Assembly: GCA_963744575.1 (NCBI GenBank) | Contig: CAVUUF010000005.1 | Coordinates: 39,285-103,284 of the forward strand | Direction of reading: 5' to 3' | Origin: Palsa-504 sp963744575 | GTDB lineage: Bacteria; Actinomycetota; Actinomycetes; Streptosporangiales; Streptosporangiaceae | Length of the DNA stretch: 64,000 bases | In this document: positions 56,281-64,000 of the stretch, in pieces | Layout: every line of letters begins with the position of its first letter | How positions within the stretch are numbered: position 1 is the stretch's first letter | Translations under genes and position numbers: made by a program | The notes under the pieces: model-generated | The model's database searches: none | Seen by the model: only the letters and a program-made list of their open reading frames with translations | Told to the model about the DNA's origin: nothing

Positions 56281-58465
56281 GGCAGACGATGCCACGGTGC
56301 CTACTCCCGTGCCGGGGAAGAGCCCAGAGCGGGCGGGCTGGCTGTTCGGCGCGGTCACCGTGGTGCCCGCGCTGCTGGTCGTCGCCTGGCTGCTGCCCGC
56401 GTTCCCGCTGCTGCTCACCGACCGCCTGTCGGCGCGGCCGATGGTGTTCATGTTCGCCCCGCTGGCCGCGGGACTGTGCTACTTCGCCGTCCGCCAGCTG
56501 CCCGCGACCTGGCCGAGCTTCCGCAAGACGGAGCAGCCCGCACCCTGGTGGGCGCTGGCCGCCACGGTAGCGGTGGCGGTGGTGTTCACCGCCTGGCAGC
56601 TCGCCGAACGCACCGAGCAGATCATCTTCCTCCGCGACCCCGCCACCTACCTGCAGGTCGGGTACTGGATCGCGGACCACGGCTACCTGCCCATCCCGGA
56701 CTCGGCCGCCGCGTTCGGCGGCCCGCACCCCGGCCTGAGCTTCGCCAGCGTCAACTACTACCCGAGCGGCGCGGGGATCGTGCCGCAGTTCATGACCGGG
56801 ATGCCGCTGGTCCTCGCGGCCGCGTTCTGGCTGGGCGGCATGAACGCCGCGCTGCTGGCCACGCCGGTGATCGGCGGGTGCGCGGTGCTCGCGTTCGGCG
56901 GGCTGGCCGGGCGGCTGGCCGGGCCGCGGTGGGCGCCGGCCGCGGCGGCCGTGCTGGCGCTGAGCCTGCCCGAGCAGTACACCAGCCGCGCCTCGTTCAG
57001 CGAGCCGCTGGCCCAGGTGCTGCTGTTCGGCGGCCTGTGCCTGCTGGCCGACTCGCTCGTGGTGAACCGCGGAACCCGCGGCGACCGGGGGAAGCGCCCG
57101 GACTGGCCGAACCAGGACATGGTGCTGGCCGCGCTGGCCGGGCTGGCGCTCGGGCTGACCATTCTGGTCCGCATCGACGGGCTGAGCGACATCCTCCCGG
57201 CGGTCCCGTTCCTCGGCGTGATGCTGGCCGCGCGGCGGCGGCAGGCCATCCCGTTCGGCGTGGCCCTGGTCGCCGGGGTGGGTTACGGCCTGGCCGACGG
57301 CTACCTGAAGTCCCTGCCCTACCTGGACCTGGAGGCGCCGTCGCTGCGGCCGCTAGCCCTGATCGTCGCGGTCATCGTGGTCGCCACGGCCCTGGGCGTC
57401 GCGGTCACCGCCAGCCGGCGGGCCCGCGGCACGGCCAGGCGGCTCCTCGCCACGAAGGTGGTCCGCTGGCTGCCCACCGCGGCCGCGGTCGGCGTCGCGG
57501 CGATCTTCGTGGCCTTCGCCGTCCGGCCGCTGGTGCAGACGGTGGCGGGGGAGACCGACCCGACCTCCATCGCCTACGTCGCCGAACTCCAGAAGCTCGC
57601 GCACCTGCCCGTCGCCGGGCGGCGGCAGTACTACGAGGATAGCCTGTACTGGGTGATCTGGTACCTCGGCGTGCCCGCCGTGCTGCTCGGCGCCTTCGGC
57701 CTCGCGCTGCTGGCCAAGAGATGCACCAGCAGCCTGCTCAGCTGGAAGGATCCCGCCGGGGCGGCCCGGATCTGGGCGCTGCCGCTGATGATGGCCAGCT
57801 GGGTGATCGTGACCGTGCTGTGGCGGCCTGCGGTCTCCCCGGACCAGCCGTGGGCCAGCCGGCGGCTGGTGCCGTTCGTGCTGCCCGGGCTGATCCTGGC
57901 CGCCGTCTGGGCCGCCGCCTGGCTGAAGGACCAGGCGGCCCAGCTCGGCCGGACCCGGGTCACGGCCGGGATCGTGGCCACCTGCTGCGTGGCCTCGCTG
58001 GCCATCCCGACCGCGCTGGCCATCCTCGACCTCGGCGTCACCAAGAAGGACGGCGTGACCGCGCACGGGATGGCGTTCCGGAAGATCGGCACCGGCGAGA
58101 TCACCGCGGTCACCGGGCTGTGCCGGGCGATCGGGCCGGGCGCCTCGGTGGTCATTCTCGACTCGCTCACCGCCGACCGGTTCGCCCAGGTGGTCCGGGG
58201 CATCTGCGGCACGCCCGCGGCCGTCCTGGACCGTCCGACGAGGGCGGAGGTCGAGTCGGTCGTGCCGGGCATCCAGCGGGTCGGACGGCGCCCGGTGCTG
58301 CTCGCCGGGACCCAGGATGAACTGGCCGGAGCCGGCGGAACATCCCGGGAAGTGGTCAACCTGCTGACCACGCAGGAGGCGCACAACCTGACCTCGCCGC
58401 CCACCCGCACCTGGCTGATCCACTACACCGTGTGGATGAGCGTCCCGGCAGCGGCCGGGGCCTAG
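56237..58465 (+). CDS. large multi-pass membrane protein, probable GT-C glycosyltransferase
   Basis: 742 residues, about thirteen hydrophobic helices and a soluble C-terminal portion. The first periplasmic loop (FLRDPATYLQVGYWIADHGY) and SRASFSEPLAQVLLFGG are characteristic of actinobacterial GT-C-like proteins. Start GTG 56237 overlaps the previous gene; later GTGs (56246 and beyond) are possible. Role: probably adds sugars from polyprenyl-phosphate donors on the outer face. Confidence 0.65.
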   Translation: MGSVRLGSRAAGVAEADDATVPTPVPGKSPERAGWLFGAVTVVPALLVVAWLLPAFPLLLTDRLSARPMVFMFAPLAAGLCYFAVRQLPATWPSFRKTEQPAPWWALAATVAVAVVFTAWQLAERTEQIIFLRDPATYLQVGYWIADHGYLPIPDSAAAFGGPHPGLSFASVNYYPSGAGIVPQFMTGMPLVLAAAFWLGGMNAALLATPVIGGCAVLAFGGLAGRLAGPRWAPAAAAVLALSLPEQYTSRASFSEPLAQVLLFGGLCLLADSLVVNRGTRGDRGKRPDWPNQDMVLAALAGLALGLTILVRIDGLSDILPAVPFLGVMLAARRRQAIPFGVALVAGVGYGLADGYLKSLPYLDLEAPSLRPLALIVAVIVVATALGVAVTASRRARGTARRLLATKVVRWLPTAAAVGVAAIFVAFAVRPLVQTVAGETDPTSIAYVAELQKLAHLPVAGRRQYYEDSLYWVIWYLGVPAVLLGAFGLALLAKRCTSSLLSWKDPAGAARIWALPLMMASWVIVTVLWRPAVSPDQPWASRRLVPFVLPGLILAAVWAAAWLKDQAAQLGRTRVTAGIVATCCVASLAIPTALAILDLGVTKKDGVTAHGMAFRKIGTGEITAVTGLCRAIGPGASVVILDSLTADRFAQVVRGICGTPAAVLDRPTRAEVESVVPGIQRVGRRPVLLAGTQDELAGAGGTSREVVNLLTTQEAHNLTSPPTRTWLIHYTVWMSVPAAAGA

Positions 58466-58476
58466 TATCCTCGCCG

Positions 58477-59391
58477 GTGGTGAGCACTTTCACGGACGAG
58501 CAGGTCCCGCGCGTCTCCATCGTGCTGCCCTGCTTCAACGAGGAAGAGCACGTGCTGCTCGAGGTCGAGCGGATCTGCACCGCCATGGACAAGAGCGGGA
58601 TCGGCTACGAACTGCTGGCCGTCGACGACGGCTCGACCGACCAGACGCTGGCCCGGCTCCGCCGGGCCGAGCCGGACTTCCCGCAGCTGCGGGTCATCCA
58701 CTTCCCGCGCAACGGCGGCGCCGGCACGGTACGCCGGATCGGCACCCAGCAGGCCCGGGGCGAGATCGTGGTCTGGACCGACGCCGACCTGACCTACCCG
58801 AACGAGCGGATCCCCGAGTTCGTCGCCATGCTCGCCGAGGACCCCACGGTTGACCAGGTAGTAGGCGCACGCACAAAAGAAGAGGGCACGCTGAAAATAG
58901 CCCGGGTGCCGGCCAAGTGGTTCGTCCGCAAGCTGGCCGAACGGCTGACCAACGCCGACATCCCGGACCTGAACTCGGGCCTGCGGGCCTTCCGCCGCGA
59001 AGTCGCGCTGCCCTACCTGAAGCTGCTGCCGCCCGGGTTCTCCTGCGTCACCACGATCACGCTGGCGTTCCTGTCAAACGGACACGAGGTGCGCTACGTC
59101 CCCATCGAGTACGCCAAGCGCGCGGGCCGGTCGAAGTTCCACTTCTTCTCCGACGCCTACCGGTACGTGCTCCAGGTGCTGCGCATGGTGATGTACTTCA
59201 ACCCGCTCAAGGTGCTGATGCCGCCGGCCCTGTTCCTGCTCGGCCTGGGCGTGGCCAAGGGCATCTACGACCTGGTGGTGCACCCGCTGCACGTCGCCAA
59301 CGACACGCTGCTGATCTTCGTGACCGGGATGATCCTGGCCTCGCTGGCCCTGCTGGCCGACCTGATCGTGCGCTCCCGCGGGGACACGTGA
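58477..59391 (+). CDS. polyprenyl-phosphate glycosyltransferase (DPM1/GtrB-like)
   Basis: 304 residues from GTG 58477 (or 58480). GT2 fold with VSIVLPCFNEEEHVLLEVER, AVDDGSTDQTL, FPRNGGAGTVRRIG, TDADLTYPNERIPE and a GARTKEEGT loop, then two C-terminal transmembrane helices. Enzymes of this kind make polyprenyl-phosphate mannose, glucose or related donors for GT-C transferases, two of which precede it. Overlaps the GT4 by 4 nt. Confidence 0.88.
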   Translation: MVSTFTDEQVPRVSIVLPCFNEEEHVLLEVERICTAMDKSGIGYELLAVDDGSTDQTLARLRRAEPDFPQLRVIHFPRNGGAGTVRRIGTQQARGEIVVWTDADLTYPNERIPEFVAMLAEDPTVDQVVGARTKEEGTLKIARVPAKWFVRKLAERLTNADIPDLNSGLRAFRREVALPYLKLLPPGFSCVTTITLAFLSNGHEVRYVPIEYAKRAGRSKFHFFSDAYRYVLQVLRMVMYFNPLKVLMPPALFLLGLGVAKGIYDLVVHPLHVANDTLLIFVTGMILASLALLADLIVRSRGDT

Positions 59392-60557
59392 GGATCGCCC
59401 TGGTCGGCCCGGCCCACCCGGACAAGGGCGGCGGGGCCCGGCACACCACCGAACTCGCGCGCCGTCTCGCCGCCGCGGGCCACGACGTCGTGATCGTGTC
59501 CTGGCGGGCCCAGTACCCCCGGCGGCTCTACCCCGGGCAGCAGACCGTCGACGTCGCCGAGGGCGCGCCCTACCCGCGCACCCGCCGCCTGCTGGCCTGG
59601 TACCGCCCGGACGGCTGGTTCGCCGCTGGCCGCAGGCTCCGTACCGCCGACCTCGTCGTCCTGGTCCTGCTGACCCCCCTCCAGGTTCCCCCGTACCTGG
59701 CCCTCCTGGCCGCTCTCGGCAGGAAACCGCGCACCGCGGTCATCTGCCACAACGTGCTCCCGCACGAGCGCCGGCCCGGCGACGTGCCGCTGGTCAAGGC
59801 CCTGCTCAACCGCGCGGGCACGGTGGTCACCCATTCCGCCGCCCAGGCCGCGCAGGCCAAGGCCCTCGTCCCGGGCGCGGCGGTGCGGACCGTAGCCATG
59901 CCCCCGCACCTGCCCGCGACCCCCCAGCCCGACCATGGGACCGAACGGGCGGCGGCTCCCGCCTCGCCGCAGTGCTTGCCCGGGGAGACACAGCGCCCCC
60001 CGGGGACACCCCAGACCCCGATGACCCCAAACCCCCGCGCACAGTGCCGCCTGCTGTTCTTCGGCATCATCCGCCCCTACAAGGGCCTGGACGTGCTGCT
60101 GCGCGCCCTGGCCCGGGCGCCATCCCACGTCACGCTCACCGTCGCCGGCGAGTTCTGGTCGGATATTACGGAAATTAAATATCTGATCGCAGAACTAGGC
60201 GTGCGCGACCGGGTGACGCTGCGGCCCGGCTACCTGCCCGCCGACCAGATCCCGGCGCTGTTCGCGGCGGCGGACGCGCTGGTCCTGCCGTACCGCGAGG
60301 CGACCGCGTCGCAGAACGCCCTGCTGGCGTTCGCGCACGGCGTGCCGGTGATCACCACCACGGCCGGGGCGCTGGCCGAGGCGGTGCGCGACGGCGTGGA
60401 CGGGCTGACCTGCGCGCCGGACGACGCCGGCGACCTGCTCCGCGCGCTGGTCCGGATCAGCGATCCGCTGGTCGCCCGCCGGCTGCGGGAGGGGGTCAGG
60501 GCCGTGGACCCGGGGCCGGGCTGGGCTGCCTATCTGCAGGTTCTGCTGGCACGCTAG
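59388..60557 (+). CDS. family 4 glycosyltransferase
   Basis: 389 residues from GTG 59388. N-terminal GPAHPDKGGGARHTTELARR, middle LFFGIIRPYKGLDVLLRALA and C-terminal donor site LPYREATASQNALLAFAHGV then PVITT; EX7E-like pattern present. An internal Pro/Thr-rich linker (around 175-210) is unusual. Cytoplasmic, retaining. Its 3' end overlaps the opposite-strand gene by 62 nt. Confidence 0.88.
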   Translation: MRIALVGPAHPDKGGGARHTTELARRLAAAGHDVVIVSWRAQYPRRLYPGQQTVDVAEGAPYPRTRRLLAWYRPDGWFAAGRRLRTADLVVLVLLTPLQVPPYLALLAALGRKPRTAVICHNVLPHERRPGDVPLVKALLNRAGTVVTHSAAQAAQAKALVPGAAVRTVAMPPHLPATPQPDHGTERAAAPASPQCLPGETQRPPGTPQTPMTPNPRAQCRLLFFGIIRPYKGLDVLLRALARAPSHVTLTVAGEFWSDITEIKYLIAELGVRDRVTLRPGYLPADQIPALFAAADALVLPYREATASQNALLAFAHGVPVITTTAGALAEAVRDGVDGLTCAPDDAGDLLRALVRISDPLVARRLREGVRAVDPGPGWAAYLQVLLAR

Positions 60558-61491
60558 GGCCGGCTGGCTGGCCCGGGGCGGGCCCGCCCCGGCTCGCCCG
60601 CCCGATGGCCAGGCCGGCCCCCGCCCACACCAGGTCGCCCACGGTCATGACCACCCGCGAGGCGAGCGCCACGACCAGCGCGGACGCGGACGGCATGACC
60701 GGGGCGAGCACGGCGATGAGGGCCACCTCCCGCGGCCCGATGCCGCCGGGGAAGAAGACGATCAGGAAGCCGGCCGCCCAGGCCAGCGCGTAGGCGCCGA
60801 GCGACAGCGCGAAGACGTGCGGGGCGTCACCCGCGAACACCCGGATCAAGAACCAGGCGTGCGCGCCGTAGCAGAGCCAGCCGAGCATGCTCCAGCCCAG
60901 CGCCCGGGCCATCCCGGCCCCGCTGACCGAACCCTCGAGCGGCGGCCTGCGCAGCACCCGGAGCGCCAGGTCCAGGCCGAACCTGATGATCCGCGGGTAC
61001 AGGCAGATCGCCGCCAGCGGCGTGATGGCCAGCACCCACCAGTACTGCCTGACCGCGTGCCCCGAGGTGAGCGGCAGCGTCACCGCCGCGGCCACCAGCC
61101 CCACCACCAGGGTGACCGCCATGCCGACCAGGCTGGCGGTCGCGCTGCGCCGCCGCGGGACGTGGTAGTCGCGGGCCAGCTCGACCTGGGCGGCCACCGC
61201 CCACACCGCGCCCGGCACGTACTTGCCCAGCTGGCCGACGAACATCACCCGGATCGCCGCGGGCAGCGGCAGCGCCGAGCCGAGGTCGGCCAGCAGCGCC
61301 CGCCAGGCCAGCATCATGGCGCCGAGCCCGGCGATGGCGCACAGCGCGGCGCCGGCCACGTCGTAGCCGGTCAGTTTGGCCAGCGCGGCGTGCACCTGCG
61401 TCCACTGCGAGGCCAGCCCGTAGACCGCGAGCCCGGCCGCGAGCAGCAGCAAGCCGCCGCGCAGCCATGGGTTCCTGGTGACACCGGACAC
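60496..61491 (-). CDS. AglD/UPF0104 (LPG synthase TM region)-like membrane protein
   Basis: About 331 residues from GTG 61491 (alternatives 61482 or 61518). Eight or so hydrophobic helices, with GQLGKYVPGAVWAVAAQVEL and FFPGGIGPREVALIAVLAPV, the conserved segments of lysylphosphatidylglycerol synthase transmembrane/AglD-like proteins. Such proteins often sit in glycan clusters and may flip lipid-linked intermediates. Pro-rich C-terminal tail. Convergent with the GT4. Confidence 0.8.
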   Translation of the reverse strand: MSGVTRNPWLRGGLLLLAAGLAVYGLASQWTQVHAALAKLTGYDVAGAALCAIAGLGAMMLAWRALLADLGSALPLPAAIRVMFVGQLGKYVPGAVWAVAAQVELARDYHVPRRRSATASLVGMAVTLVVGLVAAAVTLPLTSGHAVRQYWWVLAITPLAAICLYPRIIRFGLDLALRVLRRPPLEGSVSGAGMARALGWSMLGWLCYGAHAWFLIRVFAGDAPHVFALSLGAYALAWAAGFLIVFFPGGIGPREVALIAVLAPVMPSASALVVALASRVVMTVGDLVWAGAGLAIGRASRGGPAPGQPAGPSVPAEPADRQPSPAPGPRP

Positions 61492-61591
61492 GCCGCACAG
61501 CCTACTCGCCGACCCCACGATGGCAGGATCTCGCTCAAACGTGGCGATCCTGCCACTCGTCAGCCCGGCGCCCGCCTGGCAGGCTCGAGGT

Positions 61592-62560
61592 GTGAGTACG
61601 CAGACCACCCAGGCCGTTCGGCATCATGAAAATGCGGAACCGGCACGGCGGGCCACCATGGTCCCCTGGATCTGCCTGCTCATCGTCTACGTCGTGTGGG
61701 GCAGCACCTACCTGGCCATCCGGGTCGGGGTCGAGACGATCCCGCCGCTGCTGCTCGCCGCGGCGCGGAACGTGGTCGCCGGGATGATCATGTTCCCGCT
61801 GGCTCTGTGCAGCCGCCGGGCCGCGGTGCAGGCGGGCCGGGTGACGCGGCTGTGGCCGTCCCGGGCCGAGTGGCTGGGCGCCGCGACCGTCGGCGTCCTG
61901 CTGCTGGTGGCCAACGGCGTGGTCGGCGTGGGCGAGAAGACCGTGTCGTCCGGGCTGGCCGCGCTGCTCGTCGCCACCGTGCCGCTATGGCTGCTCGGCC
62001 TCGACGCGGGGCTCAACCACACCAGGCTCGGCCCGGCCCCGCTGGCCGGGCTGGCGCTCGGGCTGGCCGGGGTAGCCCTGCTGTCCGGGCTCGGCGGCGG
62101 CACCGGCACCGTCTCCGTGGCCGGCGTGCTCACCATCCTGGGCGCGGCCGCCATGTGGGCGCTGGGCACGATCATGGCCCGCCGGGTCACCCTCCCGTCC
62201 AGCGCCGCCCTGGCCAGCGGGATGGAACTGCTCTGCGGCGGCGCGGCGCTGGCGGCCCTGGCGGCGGCGTCCGGGGAGTTCTCCTCGCTGCACCTGGCCC
62301 AGGTATCCGCGCAGTCCTGGCTCGCGCTTGGCTACCTGACCGTGATCGGCTCGATCGTGGCGTTCTCCGCCTACGGCATCGCGGTCCGGTCGCTGCCGAC
62401 CCCCACCGTCGCGACCTACGCCTACGTGAACCCGGTGATCGCGGTCCTGCTCGGCGCGCTGATCCTGAACGAGCGGCTGACCCCGGCCATGTTCGGCGGC
62501 GGCGCGCTCATCGTCGGCGCCGTGGTCCTGGTAGTCCGCGGCCGCCCGCCCGTCCATTAA
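61592..62560 (+). CDS. EamA/DMT-family transporter
   Basis: About 322 residues from GTG 61592; ATG 61658 is an alternative. Ten helices in two EamA repeats, with WGSTYLAIRVGVETIPPLLL, FSAYGIAVRSLPTPTVATYA and NPVIAVLLGALILNERLTP. Exports metabolites or amino acids; substrate unknown. Monocistronic, divergent from the AglD-like gene. Confidence 0.85.
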   Translation: MSTQTTQAVRHHENAEPARRATMVPWICLLIVYVVWGSTYLAIRVGVETIPPLLLAAARNVVAGMIMFPLALCSRRAAVQAGRVTRLWPSRAEWLGAATVGVLLLVANGVVGVGEKTVSSGLAALLVATVPLWLLGLDAGLNHTRLGPAPLAGLALGLAGVALLSGLGGGTGTVSVAGVLTILGAAAMWALGTIMARRVTLPSSAALASGMELLCGGAALAALAAASGEFSSLHLAQVSAQSWLALGYLTVIGSIVAFSAYGIAVRSLPTPTVATYAYVNPVIAVLLGALILNERLTPAMFGGGALIVGAVVLVVRGRPPVH

Positions 62561-62828
62561 GTACTTACTGCATTACGGTATTATTGTCCGGCCCCGTGTG
62601 CGGCACTCTGGATGAGTTCCCGCGGCGCCCCCGCCTCGTGCCCTCGGCCGGCGCGGGCGGGCGAACACGGCCAGGGTGGTTTCGGGGTTCTTCGCCCGCG
62701 AGCGGGAGCGCACCCGTGCCGAATGGCTACACCTGGCGGGTGCATTTCTGCCACCACACCGATATTGTGCACACCTGACGGCGTCCATCCAGCGCCGCCA
62801 GCCGTGGCCTGCGGCTCAGGGAGGGGAA
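62561..62828. other. intergenic region
   Basis: 268 bases. AT-rich AAGTACTTACTGCATTACGG just after the transporter stop could hold a promoter. A short stretch reading RPRARAGEHG in other frames has no features. Nothing else seen. Confidence 0.3.
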
Positions 62829-63356
62829 ATGGATCTGAGTGCTTTCTACGGCGCGTTCTCGCCAGCCTGCTTCGCGCTGCTCGGCCTGTGGCTGGTCGCA
62901 GTCCAGATCCGGCTGCCGGTCTGGGAGAGGGACCCGGAACGTCGCCGGCGTTCCTACGGGGTGGCGCTGCACTTCGCGCTGCCCGGCCTGATGAGCATGT
63001 TCGCCCTGATCGACGTGCAGACTCCGGTTTTCTGGCGGGTATCGTTCGGCGTCATCGCAATCGGCGGCGTGGTAGTCATGGTCACCGTCCGCGGATTCCC
63101 GGCCCCGCGCGAGCGCAATCAGGCCGGGGCGGGCCGGCTGCCCGCCGCCGACCGGCTCGGCGTGGCCGCCTACATCGCGGCGATCGTGCTCTACGTCCTA
63201 ATCGGCGTGCTGGCCCTGCTGGGCGGCATCGGCGCGCTGCGTACCGAGGCGGTGCTGCAGACCCTGCTGGTGTTCCTCGGCTTCAACGTGGCGTGGCTGC
63301 TGTTGTTCGAGGACAGGACAGTCCCGGACGAGGTGCCTTCGGCCGGGACGCGATAA
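62829..63356 (+). CDS. small integral membrane protein
   Basis: 175 residues from ATG 62829, directly after GGGAGGGGAA. Five hydrophobic helices (FALLGLWLVAVQI; ALHFALPGLMSMFALI; VSFGVIAIGGVVVMVTV; GVAAYIAAIVLYVLIGVLAL; LQTLLVFLGFNVAWLLLF). No family recognised. Convergent with RNase HI. Confidence 0.7.
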   Translation: MDLSAFYGAFSPACFALLGLWLVAVQIRLPVWERDPERRRRSYGVALHFALPGLMSMFALIDVQTPVFWRVSFGVIAIGGVVVMVTVRGFPAPRERNQAGAGRLPAADRLGVAAYIAAIVLYVLIGVLALLGGIGALRTEAVLQTLLVFLGFNVAWLLLFEDRTVPDEVPSAGTR

Positions 63357-63394
63357 TCGCGTCATTCCCCAGGAGCCCACGCCGAGGCCGAGGT

Positions 63395-63856
63395 CTACGT
63401 GGCCCGGGCGGGCCGCGCCGCGCTGGCAGCCTCTGCGATGCCGCGGCGCGCCAGTTGGTCGGCGCGCTCGTTGCCCGGGTCGCCCGCGTGTCCCTTCACC
63501 CACACCCAGGTGACGTCGTGGCGGCTCATCGCGTCCACCAGCCTGCGCCACAGGTCGTCGTTCTTGACCGGCTTCCTGGCCGCGGTCTTCCAGCCGTTGC
63601 GCTGCCAGCCCGGGACCCACTTGGTGATGCCGTCCAGCAGGTACCTGCTGTCGGTGTGCAGGCTCACCGTGGCCGGCCGCCGCAGCGCCTCGAGCGCCTC
63701 GATAGCCGCTGTCAGCTCCATCCGGTTGTTCGTGGTCAGCGGGTCGCTGCCGTGTATCTCCTTTTCCCTGTCCCGCGAGCGGAGCACCACGCCCCACCCG
63801 CCCGGTCCCGGGTTGCCGCTGCACGCGCCGTCGGTGTAGATCACGACCTCGGTCAT
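63395..63856 (-). CDS. rnhA: ribonuclease HI
   Basis: 153 residues from ATG 63856. DEDD active site: Asp9 (IYTDGACSGNPGPGGWG), Glu47 (RMELTAAIEAL), Asp69 (LHTDSRYLLDG), Asp133 (GNERADQLA), and His123 in the flexible loop (VKGHAGD). Degrades the RNA strand of RNA-DNA hybrids. No strong ribosome site. Divergent from tRNA-fMet. Confidence 0.93.
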   Translation of the reverse strand: MTEVVIYTDGACSGNPGPGGWGVVLRSRDREKEIHGSDPLTTNNRMELTAAIEALEALRRPATVSLHTDSRYLLDGITKWVPGWQRNGWKTAARKPVKNDDLWRRLVDAMSRHDVTWVWVKGHAGDPGNERADQLARRGIAEAASAARPARAT

Positions 63857-63941
63857 GCCGGAAGGGTACGCGCTGCCGGGCCCCGATCCGCCGTCGTGAT
63901 TTGCTTTGGTCGCCGGGAGTTCATAAAGTGGGGGGACACGA

Positions 63942-64000
63942 CGCGGGGTGGAGCAGTTCGGTAGCTCGCTGGGCTCATAACCCAGAGGTCGCGGGTTCAA
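63942..64000 (+). tRNA. initiator tRNA-fMet (CAT), cut by the window end
   Basis: CGCGGGG acceptor strand, D-arm GAGCAGTTCGGTAGCTC and anticodon stem CTGGG/CCCAG around CTCATAA. The three consecutive G-C pairs are the initiator hallmark. The T-loop begins (GGTTCAA) and the gene continues beyond 64000. Confidence 0.93.

Overview
The window is chromosomal DNA from a very GC-rich actinomycete. The evidence is third-position GC bias, frequent GTG and TTG starts, translational coupling by 4-nt GTGA/ATGA overlaps, an initiator tRNA-fMet of actinobacterial type, and actinobacterial families (DUF5941, DksA/TraR-type zinc finger, PhoH with a PIN domain, a short Z-prenyl diphosphate synthase). Genus cannot be fixed from sequence alone.

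Layout. 0.2-3.5 kb: divergent aldehyde dehydrogenase and GMC oxidoreductase, an alcohol-to-acid oxidation pair. 3.5-6.5 kb: a cNMP/CBS/DUF294 regulator gene cut off and joined to a 5'-truncated tyrosine recombinase. 6.8-12.9 kb: accessory genes (phosphotransferase with divergent MarR, DinB-like protein, hydrolase-LuxR fusion, FAD monooxygenase). 13.36-15.78 kb: tRNA-Thr, an excisionase-like remnant, MFS and TetR fragments, and a second 18-nt copy of the tRNA sequence, which together look like a decayed integrated element. 15.8-19.1 kb: mostly broken genes (MFS exporter, SnoaL-like, ECF sigma, YCII tail, GNAT) with intact MarR and small ORFs. 19.1-24.5 kb: PadR-esterase-SMR operon, a DksA-like/TerC-DedA chimera operon, and a two-component system. 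24.9-27.6 kb: three-gene GMC/gluconate-dehydrogenase-like operon with a small membrane protein. 27.7-41 kb: core genes otsA, selD, a membrane phosphatase-like protein, PlsC, a Fur/Zur-family regulator, a four-gene metal ABC transporter, a DUF255 protein and a NlpC/P60 hydrolase. 41.3-46.1 kb: an unknown conserved protein, ATP-type pckA, Z-prenyl diphosphate synthase and PIN-PhoH.

46.2-61.5 kb is the most distinctive region. It holds a GT2, a class III aminotransferase, an IspD/TarI-like cytidylyltransferase, a DUF5941 membrane protein, a second nucleotidyltransferase, a glycerol-1-phosphate-dehydrogenase-like enzyme, a CDP-alcohol phosphotransferase, two more GT2s, two GT-C-like membrane proteins, a GT4 and an AglD/UPF0104-like membrane protein. 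Read together they suggest synthesis and export of a CDP-polyol-derived phospholipid or cell-surface glycopolymer. The product is not predictable from sequence. The window ends with an EamA transporter, a small membrane protein, RNase HI and the start of tRNA-fMet.

Quality caveat: several conserved genes are interrupted by single-base shifts, most of them in G/C runs (near 3810, 4975, 12411, 31780, 33145, 38595). These may be sequencing errors rather than true mutations. The lesions at 14-21 kb include internal deletions and junctions and look like real gene decay.
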